Shown here: positions 8,903 to 16,803 of the stretch, piece by piece
Layout: each line of letters begins with the position of its first letter
Numbering within the stretch: position 1 is the first letter of the stretch
Assembly: GCA_964565665.1 (NCBI GenBank)
Contig: CAZMFZ010000015.1
Location: 1-41,898 of the forward strand
Length of the DNA stretch: 41,898 bases
Direction: 5' to 3'
Source: CAZMFZ01 sp964565665
GTDB taxonomy: Bacteria; Bacteroidota; Bacteroidia; Cytophagales; UBA9547
Notes under the pieces: generated by a model
Databases searched by the model: none
What the model saw: the letters and a program-made list of their open reading frames with translations, nothing else
What the model was told of the DNA's origin: nothing
Made by a program: the position numbers and the translations under genes

Positions 8903-11900
8903 ATGAAGAAACTTATACTCACCACCATATTATGTGTATTTGCAGCCCTTGCCTACACACAGGTTACCATTACCAGTGCCCTGAACGGAGCCAATATTTG
9001 TATAAACAACCCTACTGCTACTTCTATTACTGACATCACTATAGGTGAAAACAACAATAATGATATAGCCATTACAGCTGCAGCTAATTTTGTGCTTTCA
9101 TTGGGTGCAGGCAGCGGCTTTCAGTGGGCTGCCGTACCCAGCGTGGCGAGTACAGGTAGCGATATAGCCGATATTAGTATAACAACAGTTAGCGGTACGG
9201 AAATTGAAATTAACATTACTGTTACAGGCACTGGAAACAAAAATAACATTATACTTTCCAATCTTTGGGTAAGAGCTATAGCCCCACCCAGTGTAGGCAC
9301 TGCAGCCATTATTACCCGCCCTAGCGGTGCAGCAGGCGGCACTGCCAATGTTACAGGAAGTGTAGGAATGAATTATGGTTTGCTGTCGAGTACAAACCCG
9401 CCAAACTTTTTTATCACAAACGTTCCAATTTTTAGCTGTAGTAATCTCAACTCAATAGTCTTAAATGCTACACCTTCAGTAGCGGGAGGCGTATTCACTT
9501 TACAATATTTGTCAGGCTCAGGAGATATTTCAAATGCTCTAAATCTTGTAGGTAGTAGTTATCGATTTTCACCCAATTCAATTACAGGACTGAATTCTAC
9601 AGCAACATCAATAAACATTGTGTATAGTGTCTCAATAAATGGATGTGTTAGTAAAGCAGTTTCTAGTATAGATGTTTTTGATACTCCTCAAGTAGATTTT
9701 TCATTGCCTTCTGTATCAGGAGTAGCGGGTAGAATTCTTAAAAATGCAGCCCCTTTCACCATGATTCCCACCCCATCTGGCGGTGTATTTTCTGGAAATG
9801 GAGTATTTGGAAATACTTTTGACCCTTTTTCGGTTGTTTCGATAACATCCTATGATATTGCTTATGATGTTACGGATAATAATGGATGTTCCAACTCGGT
9901 AACCAAACAAATTGAAGTTATTTCTCAAACGGGAACAGTTCTTTCTTTAAAAAGTAATTACTGTACTTACTCTCCTTCTGAAACGGTTACATTCAACAAT
10001 ATTCAAAATTATGTAAGCGATGAATATGAAATTGTCAATATTATAGGTCCTGGAATTAGTGGCTTTGTCGGTGATGGAGTTTCAACTTTTTCCTATACTT
10101 TTAATCCATCGGCAGTTCCTTTATCTCAGCTTGATATTCCTCAGCCAGTCTTTATTATTACTAGACGAAAGGTTCATAGTACGTTTATTAGTAGAAGGAG
10201 CTGGAATACATTAGCTGCAAACACTTGTTTAGGGGCTCCAATTACCTATTTCAATAACATACTAGTTAATTTACCTTTTAGTGGGTATTCTACCTTACCT
10301 TTAAAAACATATCCATGTTCCGGACCATATGCTAATGGTATGGATTATACTGTATCTAAGCCAAATGTTGGATCTTTAATTAATCAGACTATTACATTAG
10401 ATCCATTTTGGAATTTTAATACAAATACTTTTGCACAGTTTGTAACAATTCGTTCACGTCCCCCAATTCCTTCCCTTTCTTTTCCTGCAGATTCAAATTG
10501 TGTTGGTAATACTAGTTTTAGTCAGTATAATGCTTCGGGCTCTATCGGAGCTGTATTTAGATGGTGGGTTCCTGCTGCTACCATAACTGACGCTTCGGGC
10601 AATATATTGACCGCGAATGCATCTGCACAGGGAAGTTCTAAAAGTGCTTCGGATTTAAATTTTAATAGCAGTACTACTTTAGGGGGCTACGATTTTAAAG
10701 TGACTCAGGAAACCAATAATTGCATTAGTTTACCAAGAAATTTCAAGGTTAATTTTTATGACCGACCCTTATTCCCACAGATTGTGGTTCCTACAATTAG
10801 TGGATTGAACGTAGTAAACTTTAACGTATGCCAAAATAGTATATCAAACATTCCTTTGTCTGTATCTGGTACTTGGGTTAGATGGTACAGTTCGAATGGT
10901 TTTAATTCTGGAAACCTCATAAAATCTGGCCAAGATTTTACAGATTTTAATTTTAATTCTAACATAGCACCTAGGCTATTCACATATTTTGCTTCTCAAA
11001 CTGTTAATGGATGTGAAACCCCTTCTCCTGGTCTTCAAGTTAATGTAAATGTGACTTCACTTCCTGGAGTTGTAGGGCTTAGTAATTCTTTTTTTGAATA
11101 TTGTTTAAGTGCAACTTCTATTAATGTAGTGACAGTTACGGCATCTTACAGTTCAAATTTAATTAATACTTATAAATATTCATCCTTTCCTCAAGGGTAC
11201 ACTTCTGTTGGGCAGAACATGGTCAATTCTTCTTCTTTATTTTTTATGGACAAGAATCTTCTTACATCAGCTGGGGTAGATTTTAACCAAAACAGTTATA
11301 GAAGCATATATACTTCACAAACTGAAAACGGTTGTGAAGGCCCTAGAACTGGCATTAACTTTAATATTTATGCAGCCCCAGATCCTCCATCTATCGATAA
11401 TCCTAATGGCATATATTGTAATGGACTATTGCCAAGCCCCATAACTGTAACTTCTACTAATATTGTTAACTTATTTGACAGCACTGGCACCGTTCTTTAC
11501 AAATCGGATTATTATTATAGCAGTTTTCCATACCAATATTCAAAAGTTATTTTTGATATTTCTACTGTGATAGGGTTGTCTGGAACATTTCAATATGCTT
11601 TTACTCAGACTTTCGGAGTTTGTACCAGTACCTCGGCCCTTGCTAAAGTAAGCCTGCAGTCCTCTATTTCTGGTCCCAATCTAAATACAGCCTTGGGCAC
11701 AAATGCGATAAATACATTCTGCACTCTTCCATTACTTGAGGCGAAGCCCATCTTAATTGGGGCAATACCTACTACTATTAAATTAAATATTGTGTGGTCG
11801 ACTGATCTCTCACATAATAATATTGTGAGCAATATTGTAACCTACCTCACATCAATTACAGGTACTACTGCCACTGACCAAACCTATTATGCATTTCAGG

Positions 11901-14722
11901 AATCTGGTGGCTGCTTTAGTGTGCAAAGTACACCGGTTAGAATAAAAGTATATAATACCCCTATTATACCCACAGTATCAAAGACAGTTGAGTATTGTAG
12001 CACCTATAATTCGATGGTACATACCCTGACAGGAATTGTGGCACCTGCAAATACCCTTACATGGTATTTGGACAGAAATTTAACAACTGTTTTAGGTACA
12101 GTTTTAGGATCAGGTGCACTTTCTTCAGGCGTTGCACTCTCCGTTACAGGTACTAATGTGTTTTATGCTACCCAGACCGCATTCAACACCACACCTGATC
12201 AGGCTTGCGAAAGCAAACCAGAAGACTTGACCCTTAAGGTGAATACTACCCCTGTTCCAGTGATAAATATAAATTATACTGGCATACCCAACGTAAGGAC
12301 AGGTGTAATAGATACGCTTTGCAGGGATATCGCTTTTAGTGATTTAAAGCTTTCAGGCAGGAATACTGCGAATGGTAGCGGTATGGGAATAGGAATATTC
12401 TATAAAGACACTAAATTACCTCAAAATAGTTTAGGGGCTTCTCCAAATATTGCCATAGCCTCACTAGACCCAGGAGTCTATAAGCTGATTTACAACTTTA
12501 GAGATGTTCAGTCTAATTGCGAGGCAGATACCGTGAAATTTATAAATGTACTTCCCCTACCTAACGTGGACTTTAACCTTTCTAGCTTATGTGTGGGCGA
12601 TACAGTTTCTCTTTTAAGCACGGCAAACGTGAGTGCTCCTGACGAAATAAGCAAATATGTATGGAAATTTTATTTTGCTCAACCCTTAACAACAGACAGT
12701 GTTAGCAACCCTAAGGTATTATTTAACAGTCCCTCCCTTTACCCAATTGATCTTACAGTAGCTACTAAATTGGGTTGTTTTAATAAAGTGACTAAGGCAA
12801 GAACCGTAGAGCCATACCCTACCGTAAAGTTTGCAGTGAAAAATATATGCCTTACTGATGCTACCCTCTTTACCAATCAGACCAACTTTGGCGTTGGCAC
12901 TTTCAAAAGCTTAGTATGGGATTTTGGAGATGGGGATATAGTGAATTTCAATGCTTTGAATACTACTATAGGTACAAGCAAGACCTTTGGTGACACCAAA
13001 CTCGTGAACCATATATATAGTCAGGAAGGTGTTTATTTGCAAAAGCTCACTGCCAGCAGTCTTAATAATTGTGTTACCTCAATTACTAACCGCTCGTTTA
13101 TCTTGCCTAAAATAAAAGTAACTCCTTCCAGCCCATATGTGCAGAATTTTGAAAATGGGTCTGGTGGGTTTGTGGCAAGTGAAGATAACTCAAGCTGGGA
13201 ATATGGCACTCCGGCAAAGAAATTCATCAATAAAGCCGCTTCTGGCGGTAGCAAAGCATGGGTAACGAGCTTAACAGGAAGGTATCTAGCTGGCGATACC
13301 TCAGCCGTGAGGTGTCCTTGTTTCGATATCAGTGAAATGAGCAAGCCAATGATTTCACTCAAAATTCGTTCTGTATTCGATAGACCAGGCGTAGATGGCG
13401 TAGTATTGCAAGTGAGCGATGGAAGCGACAAATGGTATCCTGTAGGTAACATAGCTAAAGAAACTAGTTCGGGGCTGAACTGGTACAACCAATCAGGTAT
13501 AGTATCGAAGCCAGGTAACCAAGCTGTGCTCAATGTAGGCTGGTCGTCTAGCGACTCACTAGCCACCGATTCTTTTAGGCTGGCTCGCTACAAATTAGAT
13601 GAGTTCAGAGATGAAGGTGGTAATTTACTGGATAACAATGCGCTGAATAGGAAATCGCTACAATTTAGGCTTGCGCTCGGCTCATCGGCACAATCAGGTG
13701 CTGCCAAATCTGATGGTTTTGCTTTTGACGATTTCAGTGTGTTGGAACGCGACAAACTTTTATTGATAGAAAACTTTACCAATACAGCCTCTAGCAATAC
13801 AAATGGAACGCTAGAATCGGATAAAAGAGCCGACCTGCTTATCAATACCAATAGTAAGGATGTTTTGGGAGTATACTATCATACCGCTTTTCCAAACAAC
13901 GCAGATGTGTTTAATAGGGCAAATGTAGCCGACCCTAGTGCAAGAACTTTATTTTATGGCGTAAGCCAAACCCCTAATTCGGTACTATCAGGCAATAAAT
14001 TTACAGGCAGCAGTTTTGGATTGACACAAAGCATTATAGATAAGGAAAATTTGCTTACGGCCAAGTTTAGGTTTGATATTTCAAAAGTAGCCTCTGGCAA
14101 TACCTTTTATGTAAATGCCACTGTAACAGCCAAAGAGGATATTACTGATGAAACCATTCTCAATATTGCGCTGGTAGAACGTACCGTTACTGGAGCTAAT
14201 GCAGGCAATGGACAAACCCGATTTGAATGGGTAATGCGTAGTTTACTACCAGATGCTGCAGGTACATCAATAAAAACGGGTTGGGCAACAAACCAATCTA
14301 GATCCTATTCATTTTCTGCAACCTTAACCGCTAATCAAGTGGTAGATCCAAGCATGATAGGCGTAGTGGGTTTTATACAAAACAAGGTTACTAAAGAAAT
14401 ATACCAGGCTAGTTATGACGGCCCTCAAGTTGTGCCAAGTACTACACCGGTAGATGAAGCCAAAGAAAATACCAATGGATTCCGCATGTTTCCTAACCCT
14501 ACAGAAAACGAAGTAACACTTTGGTTCGATAAGGCTGTAAAAGAAAAAGTAGCCTATGAAATATACAATCAGTGGGGTGTGCAAGTACTTAAAGGCGAAT
14601 TGCTGTCGGGTACACAGCGTGTAACTGTTTATACATCTACATTATCGTCTGGTGTTTATATCGTGGCAATTCATCCCGCAAGCGAAGTTTCTACCTTTAC
14701 TAAGCTTACAGTAGTGCATTAA
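8903..14722 (+). CDS. Giant secreted/surface protein with PKD-like domain and type IX secretion C-terminal sorting domain
   Basis: The 1939-residue protein has an N-terminal Sec signal (MKKLILTTILCVFAALAYTQ). A very long Ser/Thr/Asn-rich region of Ig-like beta modules follows, many ending in a Cys-containing turn followed by a Pro-rich linker. A PKD-like motif (VWDFGDGD, about residue 1338) and a jelly-roll-like stretch (~1405-1600) come next. From about 1615 there is an Omp28/thioredoxin-like segment (LLIENFTNTASSNTNGT, GVYYHTAFP). The final ~80 residues fit a type A T9SS sorting domain: FRMFPNPTENEVTLWF, YEIYNQWGVQVLKGEL, SGVYIVAI, TKLTVVH. It should be exported by T9SS and attached to the surface or released. 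Specific function is unknown; adhesion or polymer binding is inference. The start ATG (8903) directly precedes the signal peptide. Confidence 0.88.
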   Translation: MKKLILTTILCVFAALAYTQVTITSALNGANICINNPTATSITDITIGENNNNDIAITAAANFVLSLGAGSGFQWAAVPSVASTGSDIADISITTVSGTEIEINITVTGTGNKNNIILSNLWVRAIAPPSVGTAAIITRPSGAAGGTANVTGSVGMNYGLLSSTNPPNFFITNVPIFSCSNLNSIVLNATPSVAGGVFTLQYLSGSGDISNALNLVGSSYRFSPNSITGLNSTATSINIVYSVSINGCVSKAVSSIDVFDTPQVDFSLPSVSGVAGRILKNAAPFTMIPTPSGGVFSGNGVFGNTFDPFSVVSITSYDIAYDVTDNNGCSNSVTKQIEVISQTGTVLSLKSNYCTYSPSETVTFNNIQNYVSDEYEIVNIIGPGISGFVGDGVSTFSYTFNPSAVPLSQLDIPQPVFIITRRKVHSTFISRRSWNTLAANTCLGAPITYFNNILVNLPFSGYSTLPLKTYPCSGPYANGMDYTVSKPNVGSLINQTITLDPFWNFNTNTFAQFVTIRSRPPIPSLSFPADSNCVGNTSFSQYNASGSIGAVFRWWVPAATITDASGNILTANASAQGSSKSASDLNFNSSTTLGGYDFKVTQETNNCISLPRNFKVNFYDRPLFPQIVVPTISGLNVVNFNVCQNSISNIPLSVSGTWVRWYSSNGFNSGNLIKSGQDFTDFNFNSNIAPRLFTYFASQTVNGCETPSPGLQVNVNVTSLPGVVGLSNSFFEYCLSATSINVVTVTASYSSNLINTYKYSSFPQGYTSVGQNMVNSSSLFFMDKNLLTSAGVDFNQNSYRSIYTSQTENGCEGPRTGINFNIYAAPDPPSIDNPNGIYCNGLLPSPITVTSTNIVNLFDSTGTVLYKSDYYYSSFPYQYSKVIFDISTVIGLSGTFQYAFTQTFGVCTSTSALAKVSLQSSISGPNLNTALGTNAINTFCTLPLLEAKPILIGAIPTTIKLNIVWSTDLSHNNIVSNIVTYLTSITGTTATDQTYYAFQESGGCFSVQSTPVRIKVYNTPIIPTVSKTVEYCSTYNSMVHTLTGIVAPANTLTWYLDRNLTTVLGTVLGSGALSSGVALSVTGTNVFYATQTAFNTTPDQACESKPEDLTLKVNTTPVPVININYTGIPNVRTGVIDTLCRDIAFSDLKLSGRNTANGSGMGIGIFYKDTKLPQNSLGASPNIAIASLDPGVYKLIYNFRDVQSNCEADTVKFINVLPLPNVDFNLSSLCVGDTVSLLSTANVSAPDEISKYVWKFYFAQPLTTDSVSNPKVLFNSPSLYPIDLTVATKLGCFNKVTKARTVEPYPTVKFAVKNICLTDATLFTNQTNFGVGTFKSLVWDFGDGDIVNFNALNTTIGTSKTFGDTKLVNHIYSQEGVYLQKLTASSLNNCVTSITNRSFILPKIKVTPSSPYVQNFENGSGGFVASEDNSSWEYGTPAKKFINKAASGGSKAWVTSLTGRYLAGDTSAVRCPCFDISEMSKPMISLKIRSVFDRPGVDGVVLQVSDGSDKWYPVGNIAKETSSGLNWYNQSGIVSKPGNQAVLNVGWSSSDSLATDSFRLARYKLDEFRDEGGNLLDNNALNRKSLQFRLALGSSAQSGAAKSDGFAFDDFSVLERDKLLLIENFTNTASSNTNGTLESDKRADLLINTNSKDVLGVYYHTAFPNNADVFNRANVADPSARTLFYGVSQTPNSVLSGNKFTGSSFGLTQSIIDKENLLTAKFRFDISKVASGNTFYVNATVTAKEDITDETILNIALVERTVTGANAGNGQTRFEWVMRSLLPDAAGTSIKTGWATNQSRSYSFSATLTANQVVDPSMIGVVGFIQNKVTKEIYQASYDGPQVVPSTTPVDEAKENTNGFRMFPNPTENEVTLWFDKAVKEKVAYEIYNQWGVQVLKGELLSGTQRVTVYTSTLSSGVYIVAIHPASEVSTFTKLTVVH

Positions 14723-14742
14723 GAGGCGCTTCCCATAGTTGT

Positions 14743-14776
14743 TGGCACCTTTAAGCTGTTAAGCACCAACCACGGG
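14743..14776. repeat. REP-like imperfect palindrome sharing ACCAACCACGGG
   Basis: A left arm resembling GTTGTTGGCACC and a right arm AGCACCAACCAC flank a short AAGCTGTTAAG loop region. The 12-mer ACCAACCACGGG (14765-14776) recurs at 15931-15942, just inside the transposase relic. This suggests a dispersed repeat mobilised by a REP-associated transposase. Confidence 0.5.
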
Positions 14777-14944
14777 AATAACATACAAAGAATTTAGATT
14801 TTCGCAAAGATCCGTGTAGGAGACAATGCCATTTATAACAGATTTGTGAAGCCAATGCTTGAACTCTGTGGATAGTTGGTTCATAGCTATATTATGCAGC
14901 ATCTTTATAAAAATTATGCCTTAATGTAGGGTACACAATAACGC

Positions 14945-14961
14945 ATAGCATAGTATGCTAT
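14945..14961. repeat. 17-bp palindrome
   Basis: Perfect 8-bp inverted repeat ATAGCATA / TATGCTAT around one central base. A second 8-bp dyad (TATGCAGC at 14981-14988 and GCTGCATA at 15006-15013) follows within 50 bp. Function is unknown; it could be the edge of a transposable or REP element. Confidence 0.5.
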
Positions 14962-15020
14962 AGTGAATAATAGAGTGTGATATGCAGCGTACTTTCCGAT
15001 ACTATGCTGCATAAACTAAA

Positions 15021-15053
15021 AGACCTACCGAGTTTTGAAAACTTGGTAGGTCT
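15021..15053 (-). terminator. Palindromic repeat acting as probable terminator of the IHF-like gene
   Basis: A 33-base odd palindrome (AGACCTACC ... GGTAGGTCT with inner AGTTTTGAAAACT) has a single G/T mismatch between arms. Read on the minus strand it lies 21 bp past the stop of the 15074-15772 gene and is followed by TTTTAG, fitting an intrinsic terminator. Its core AGTTTTGAAAACTTG recurs at 34637-34651, so it is also a member of a dispersed repeat family. Confidence 0.65.
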
Positions 15054-15073
15054 CTCTTATTGGCTAAACTCTC

Positions 15074-15772
15074 TTACGCTACTATCAACGAATCGACTAA
15101 TACGCCAATTCTAAGTGTATTTGCTTGTGTGTATGCCCTGCGCACTTCAAGGGAATAATTGCCAGGAGCAAGCGGATTTGGTATGCTAAACATAAGCTTA
15201 CCATCGGTGCGGTTGGCTATTACCTGCACTTTAGTGGCTGCATTTGTAGCAGACACAAAAAATATTCCTTCATTGGCATTAGCAGTACTAAACTTGAGTT
15301 CTTCGCCTACTATTTGCCCTATACCACCCGGGGTAAGTGTACTGTTGGCAATGCCCGAGTTAATATCCAAAAATTCAAGTAAGGCAGGTGCTGCCATCGA
15401 CTGGGTTATTTTCTCTACTTTGGCATTCTGCATTTTCTGTAATAACATTAACCCTTGCGACAAAGTAGCTTTGCGGGTATGGCGTGAAGCATCAAAAGTA
15501 TCGAGTGCGTTGGCAAATACGCCACTAATGCCGGGGCGAATATTGGCAAACGGTAGGTTTACCGTATTGCCATCGGCTACTTCATCGCACACTACAGTAC
15601 TTAAAAGAGTAAGCACAGCCTTCAAGTCTGTTTCGGTAAGGGTAGTGCCTCGTAAAAGCATTCGCTTTACTAGCACATCTACATCTATTACTACATTGGA
15701 AAGCACACGAGCCGATTGATCGTTTGGATCTGGCGTAATGGGATTGGGCTGGAGATAATACTTGATTGGCAT
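15074..15772 (-). CDS. IHF/HU-like DNA-binding protein with C-terminal DUF4469 domain
   Basis: The 232-residue protein matches the Bacteroidota architecture of an IHF/HU-like DNA-binding domain (Bvu_2165-like, about residues 1-125) followed by an Ig-like DUF4469 domain (about 140-230). Supporting segments are the start MPIKYYLQPNPITP, the helical DLKAVLTLLSTVVCDEVADG, VNLPFANIRPGISGVF, and the C-terminal LAPGNYSLEVRRAY with LRIGVLVDSLIVA. No signal peptide is seen. Family members are presumed nucleoid- or DNA-associated, but the specific role is unknown. It is transcribed leftwards, convergent with the T9SS gene, and ends just before a palindromic terminator. The ~110 bp upstream holds its promoter region, and the transposase relic lies beyond that. 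Confidence 0.8.
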   Translation of the reverse strand: MPIKYYLQPNPITPDPNDQSARVLSNVVIDVDVLVKRMLLRGTTLTETDLKAVLTLLSTVVCDEVADGNTVNLPFANIRPGISGVFANALDTFDASRHTRKATLSQGLMLLQKMQNAKVEKITQSMAAPALLEFLDINSGIANSTLTPGGIGQIVGEELKFSTANANEGIFFVSATNAATKVQVIANRTDGKLMFSIPNPLAPGNYSLEVRRAYTQANTLRIGVLVDSLIVA

Positions 15773-15878
15773 ATTAATAATTATTTAAAAGGTTAAATTA
15801 AGAAAACATAACGCTACGTATGCTTGAGATATTATATGACCCTAGCTTAAAAATATAAATATTATCAATAAAAAAGAA

Positions 15879-15914
15879 AAGAGCTTCCGTGGTTAAAACT
15901 ACTTGGAAGCTCTT
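15879..15914. repeat. Hairpin: 10-bp perfect inverted repeat at edge of transposase relic
   Basis: AAGAGCTTCC (15879-15888) and GGAAGCTCTT (15905-15914) are perfect complements around a 16-nt loop. On the minus strand the hairpin is followed by a T-rich stretch (TTCTTTTTTA), so it could terminate minus-strand transcription. Its position at the start of the Y1-transposase-like frame also fits a terminal hairpin of an IS200/REP-type element. Confidence 0.55.
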
Positions 15915-15975
15915 TGAGGGTAGGCATACTACCAACCACGGGTTAGATTTTCAAAAAAGAAAAAGGTCCAATAGT

Positions 15976-16020
15976 GGTGGTCGGTGTGCCATCATCCACA
16001 GGGCAGTTGGTGGACAGTCA
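15976..16020. repeat. Degenerate REP-like palindrome inside transposase relic
   Basis: GGTGGTCGGTGTGCC / ATCATCCACAGGG resembles the intact copy at 16171-16187; both share GGTGTGCCA.CA.CCAC followed by GGCAGT and TGG..A. Two related copies ~195 bp apart flank the surviving HUH core. Confidence 0.5.
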
Positions 16021-16170
16021 AAATTTTGTCAAAAAGACAAGGGATTAAACATTCACGCTTGTTGTATCATGACTAACCATGTACATTTAATTGTTTCCAC
16101 ATGCGAACCCATAGGGTTATCCGATGTAATAAGAGATTTGAAGAAATTTACTTCATCTGAAGTTATAAAA

Positions 16171-16187
16171 GTTGGTGTGCCACCAAC
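16171..16187. repeat. REP-like palindrome (GTTGGTG-TGC-CACCAAC)
   Basis: Perfect 7-bp stem with a 3-nt loop, followed by CACTGGCAGTCATGG. It lies inside the relic frame and gives the out-of-place VGVPPTTGSHG peptide. Confidence 0.6.
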
Positions 16188-16260
16188 CACTGGCAGTCAT
16201 GGCTTGGACAAATTTCTGATGGCATACTTTTATATATCATTGTGTGAATAAAACAACGCC

Positions 16261-16755
16261 ATGATTTCTAAATCAAACAACAAAGTACCTTCTTTGGGCT
16301 GGATAGAACCGGTAAGCAAACTACTTGACTCTTCTTTTAGAATACCCGGCACAAACTTTAAATTTGGGCTAGATCCTATCATTGGTAGCATTCCTGTGTT
16401 GGGCGATTTAGTTACATTCGTTATTTCTGCCATGCTATTTTTAAATATGTCGAAGCATGGAGCAAGTCGGAAAGTAGTAGTATTAATGGCAACCAACATT
16501 ATCATTGACTTTGCCATTGGTAGCATTCCTTTCGTGGGCTGGCTATTTGATTTTGGTTTTAAAGCCAACGATAAAAATGTGCGTCTTTTAAAAGAACATT
16601 ATATAGAAGGCAAACACCAAGGAAGCGGCTCAGGTATTCTCTTTTTGATCTTTATTGTGTTGATAGGAGTATTAGGTCTTGTTGTTTTCGGGGTTTTTAA
16701 ACTTATTTTATATATAAAAGCCTATTTTGATACTACGGGAGGCTTAGCTACTTAA
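16261..16755 (+). CDS. DUF4112 membrane protein
   Basis: The 164-residue protein fits DUF4112: LLDSSFRIPGTNFKFGLDPIIGSIPVLGDLV followed by a repeat-like IGSIPFVGWLFDFGFKANDKN motif. Hydrophobic stretches at about 45-66 and 73-90 are joined by a longer C-terminal membrane segment at ~123-150 (ILFLIFIVLIGVLGLVVFGVF). It should sit in the inner membrane; the family's function is unknown. It begins 10 bp after the transposase relic, which may have disturbed its original promoter. It is convergent with ligA, whose end is 48 bp downstream. Confidence 0.85.
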   Translation: MISKSNNKVPSLGWIEPVSKLLDSSFRIPGTNFKFGLDPIIGSIPVLGDLVTFVISAMLFLNMSKHGASRKVVVLMATNIIIDFAIGSIPFVGWLFDFGFKANDKNVRLLKEHYIEGKHQGSGSGILFLIFIVLIGVLGLVVFGVFKLILYIKAYFDTTGGLAT

Positions 16756-16803
16756 GCCATAAGTCACCTACATACCAAAGTAGAAGAAGCCTTGTTACTG
16801 AAG

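Larger units (their letters stand above)
14723..15073. other. Repeat-containing intergenic region
   Basis: No coding frame with recognisable homology is seen in these 351 bases. The stretch holds a GTTGGT/ACCAAC-type imperfect palindrome near 14743-14776, an AT-rich segment with two more dyads (14945-14961; 14981-14988 with 15006-15013) and the terminator-like palindrome at 15021-15053. It separates two convergent genes (T9SS protein and IHF-like protein). Confidence 0.6.
15889..16251 (+). pseudogene. Relic of a REP-associated / IS200-like Y1 (HUH) transposase
   Basis: The central part (about residues 46-90) matches Bacteroidota Y1_Tnp/RAYT proteins. FCQKDKGLNIHACCIMTNHVHLIVST carries the HUH motif (H64, H66), followed by LSDVIRDLKKFTSSEVIK. 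The normal N-terminus is replaced by a Lys/Arg/Gly-rich stretch that is in part the translation of REP-like palindromic DNA (15976-16020). The frame ends soon after a second palindrome (16171-16187) with no sign of the C-terminal Tyr helix. Intact relatives are ~150-190 residues. I read this as a transposase fragment disrupted by its own type of repeat, not an active enzyme. An alternative is a short domesticated protein. Confidence 0.7.

Noticed and set aside
13033..13566. 177-codon minus-strand frame within the T9SS gene
   Set aside because: Shadow of a strongly supported 1939-codon gene; no independent motif.
15159..15719. 186-codon plus-strand frame over the IHF-like gene
   Set aside because: No recognisable domain; the minus-strand frame matches the IHF/DUF4469 architecture and has a terminator.
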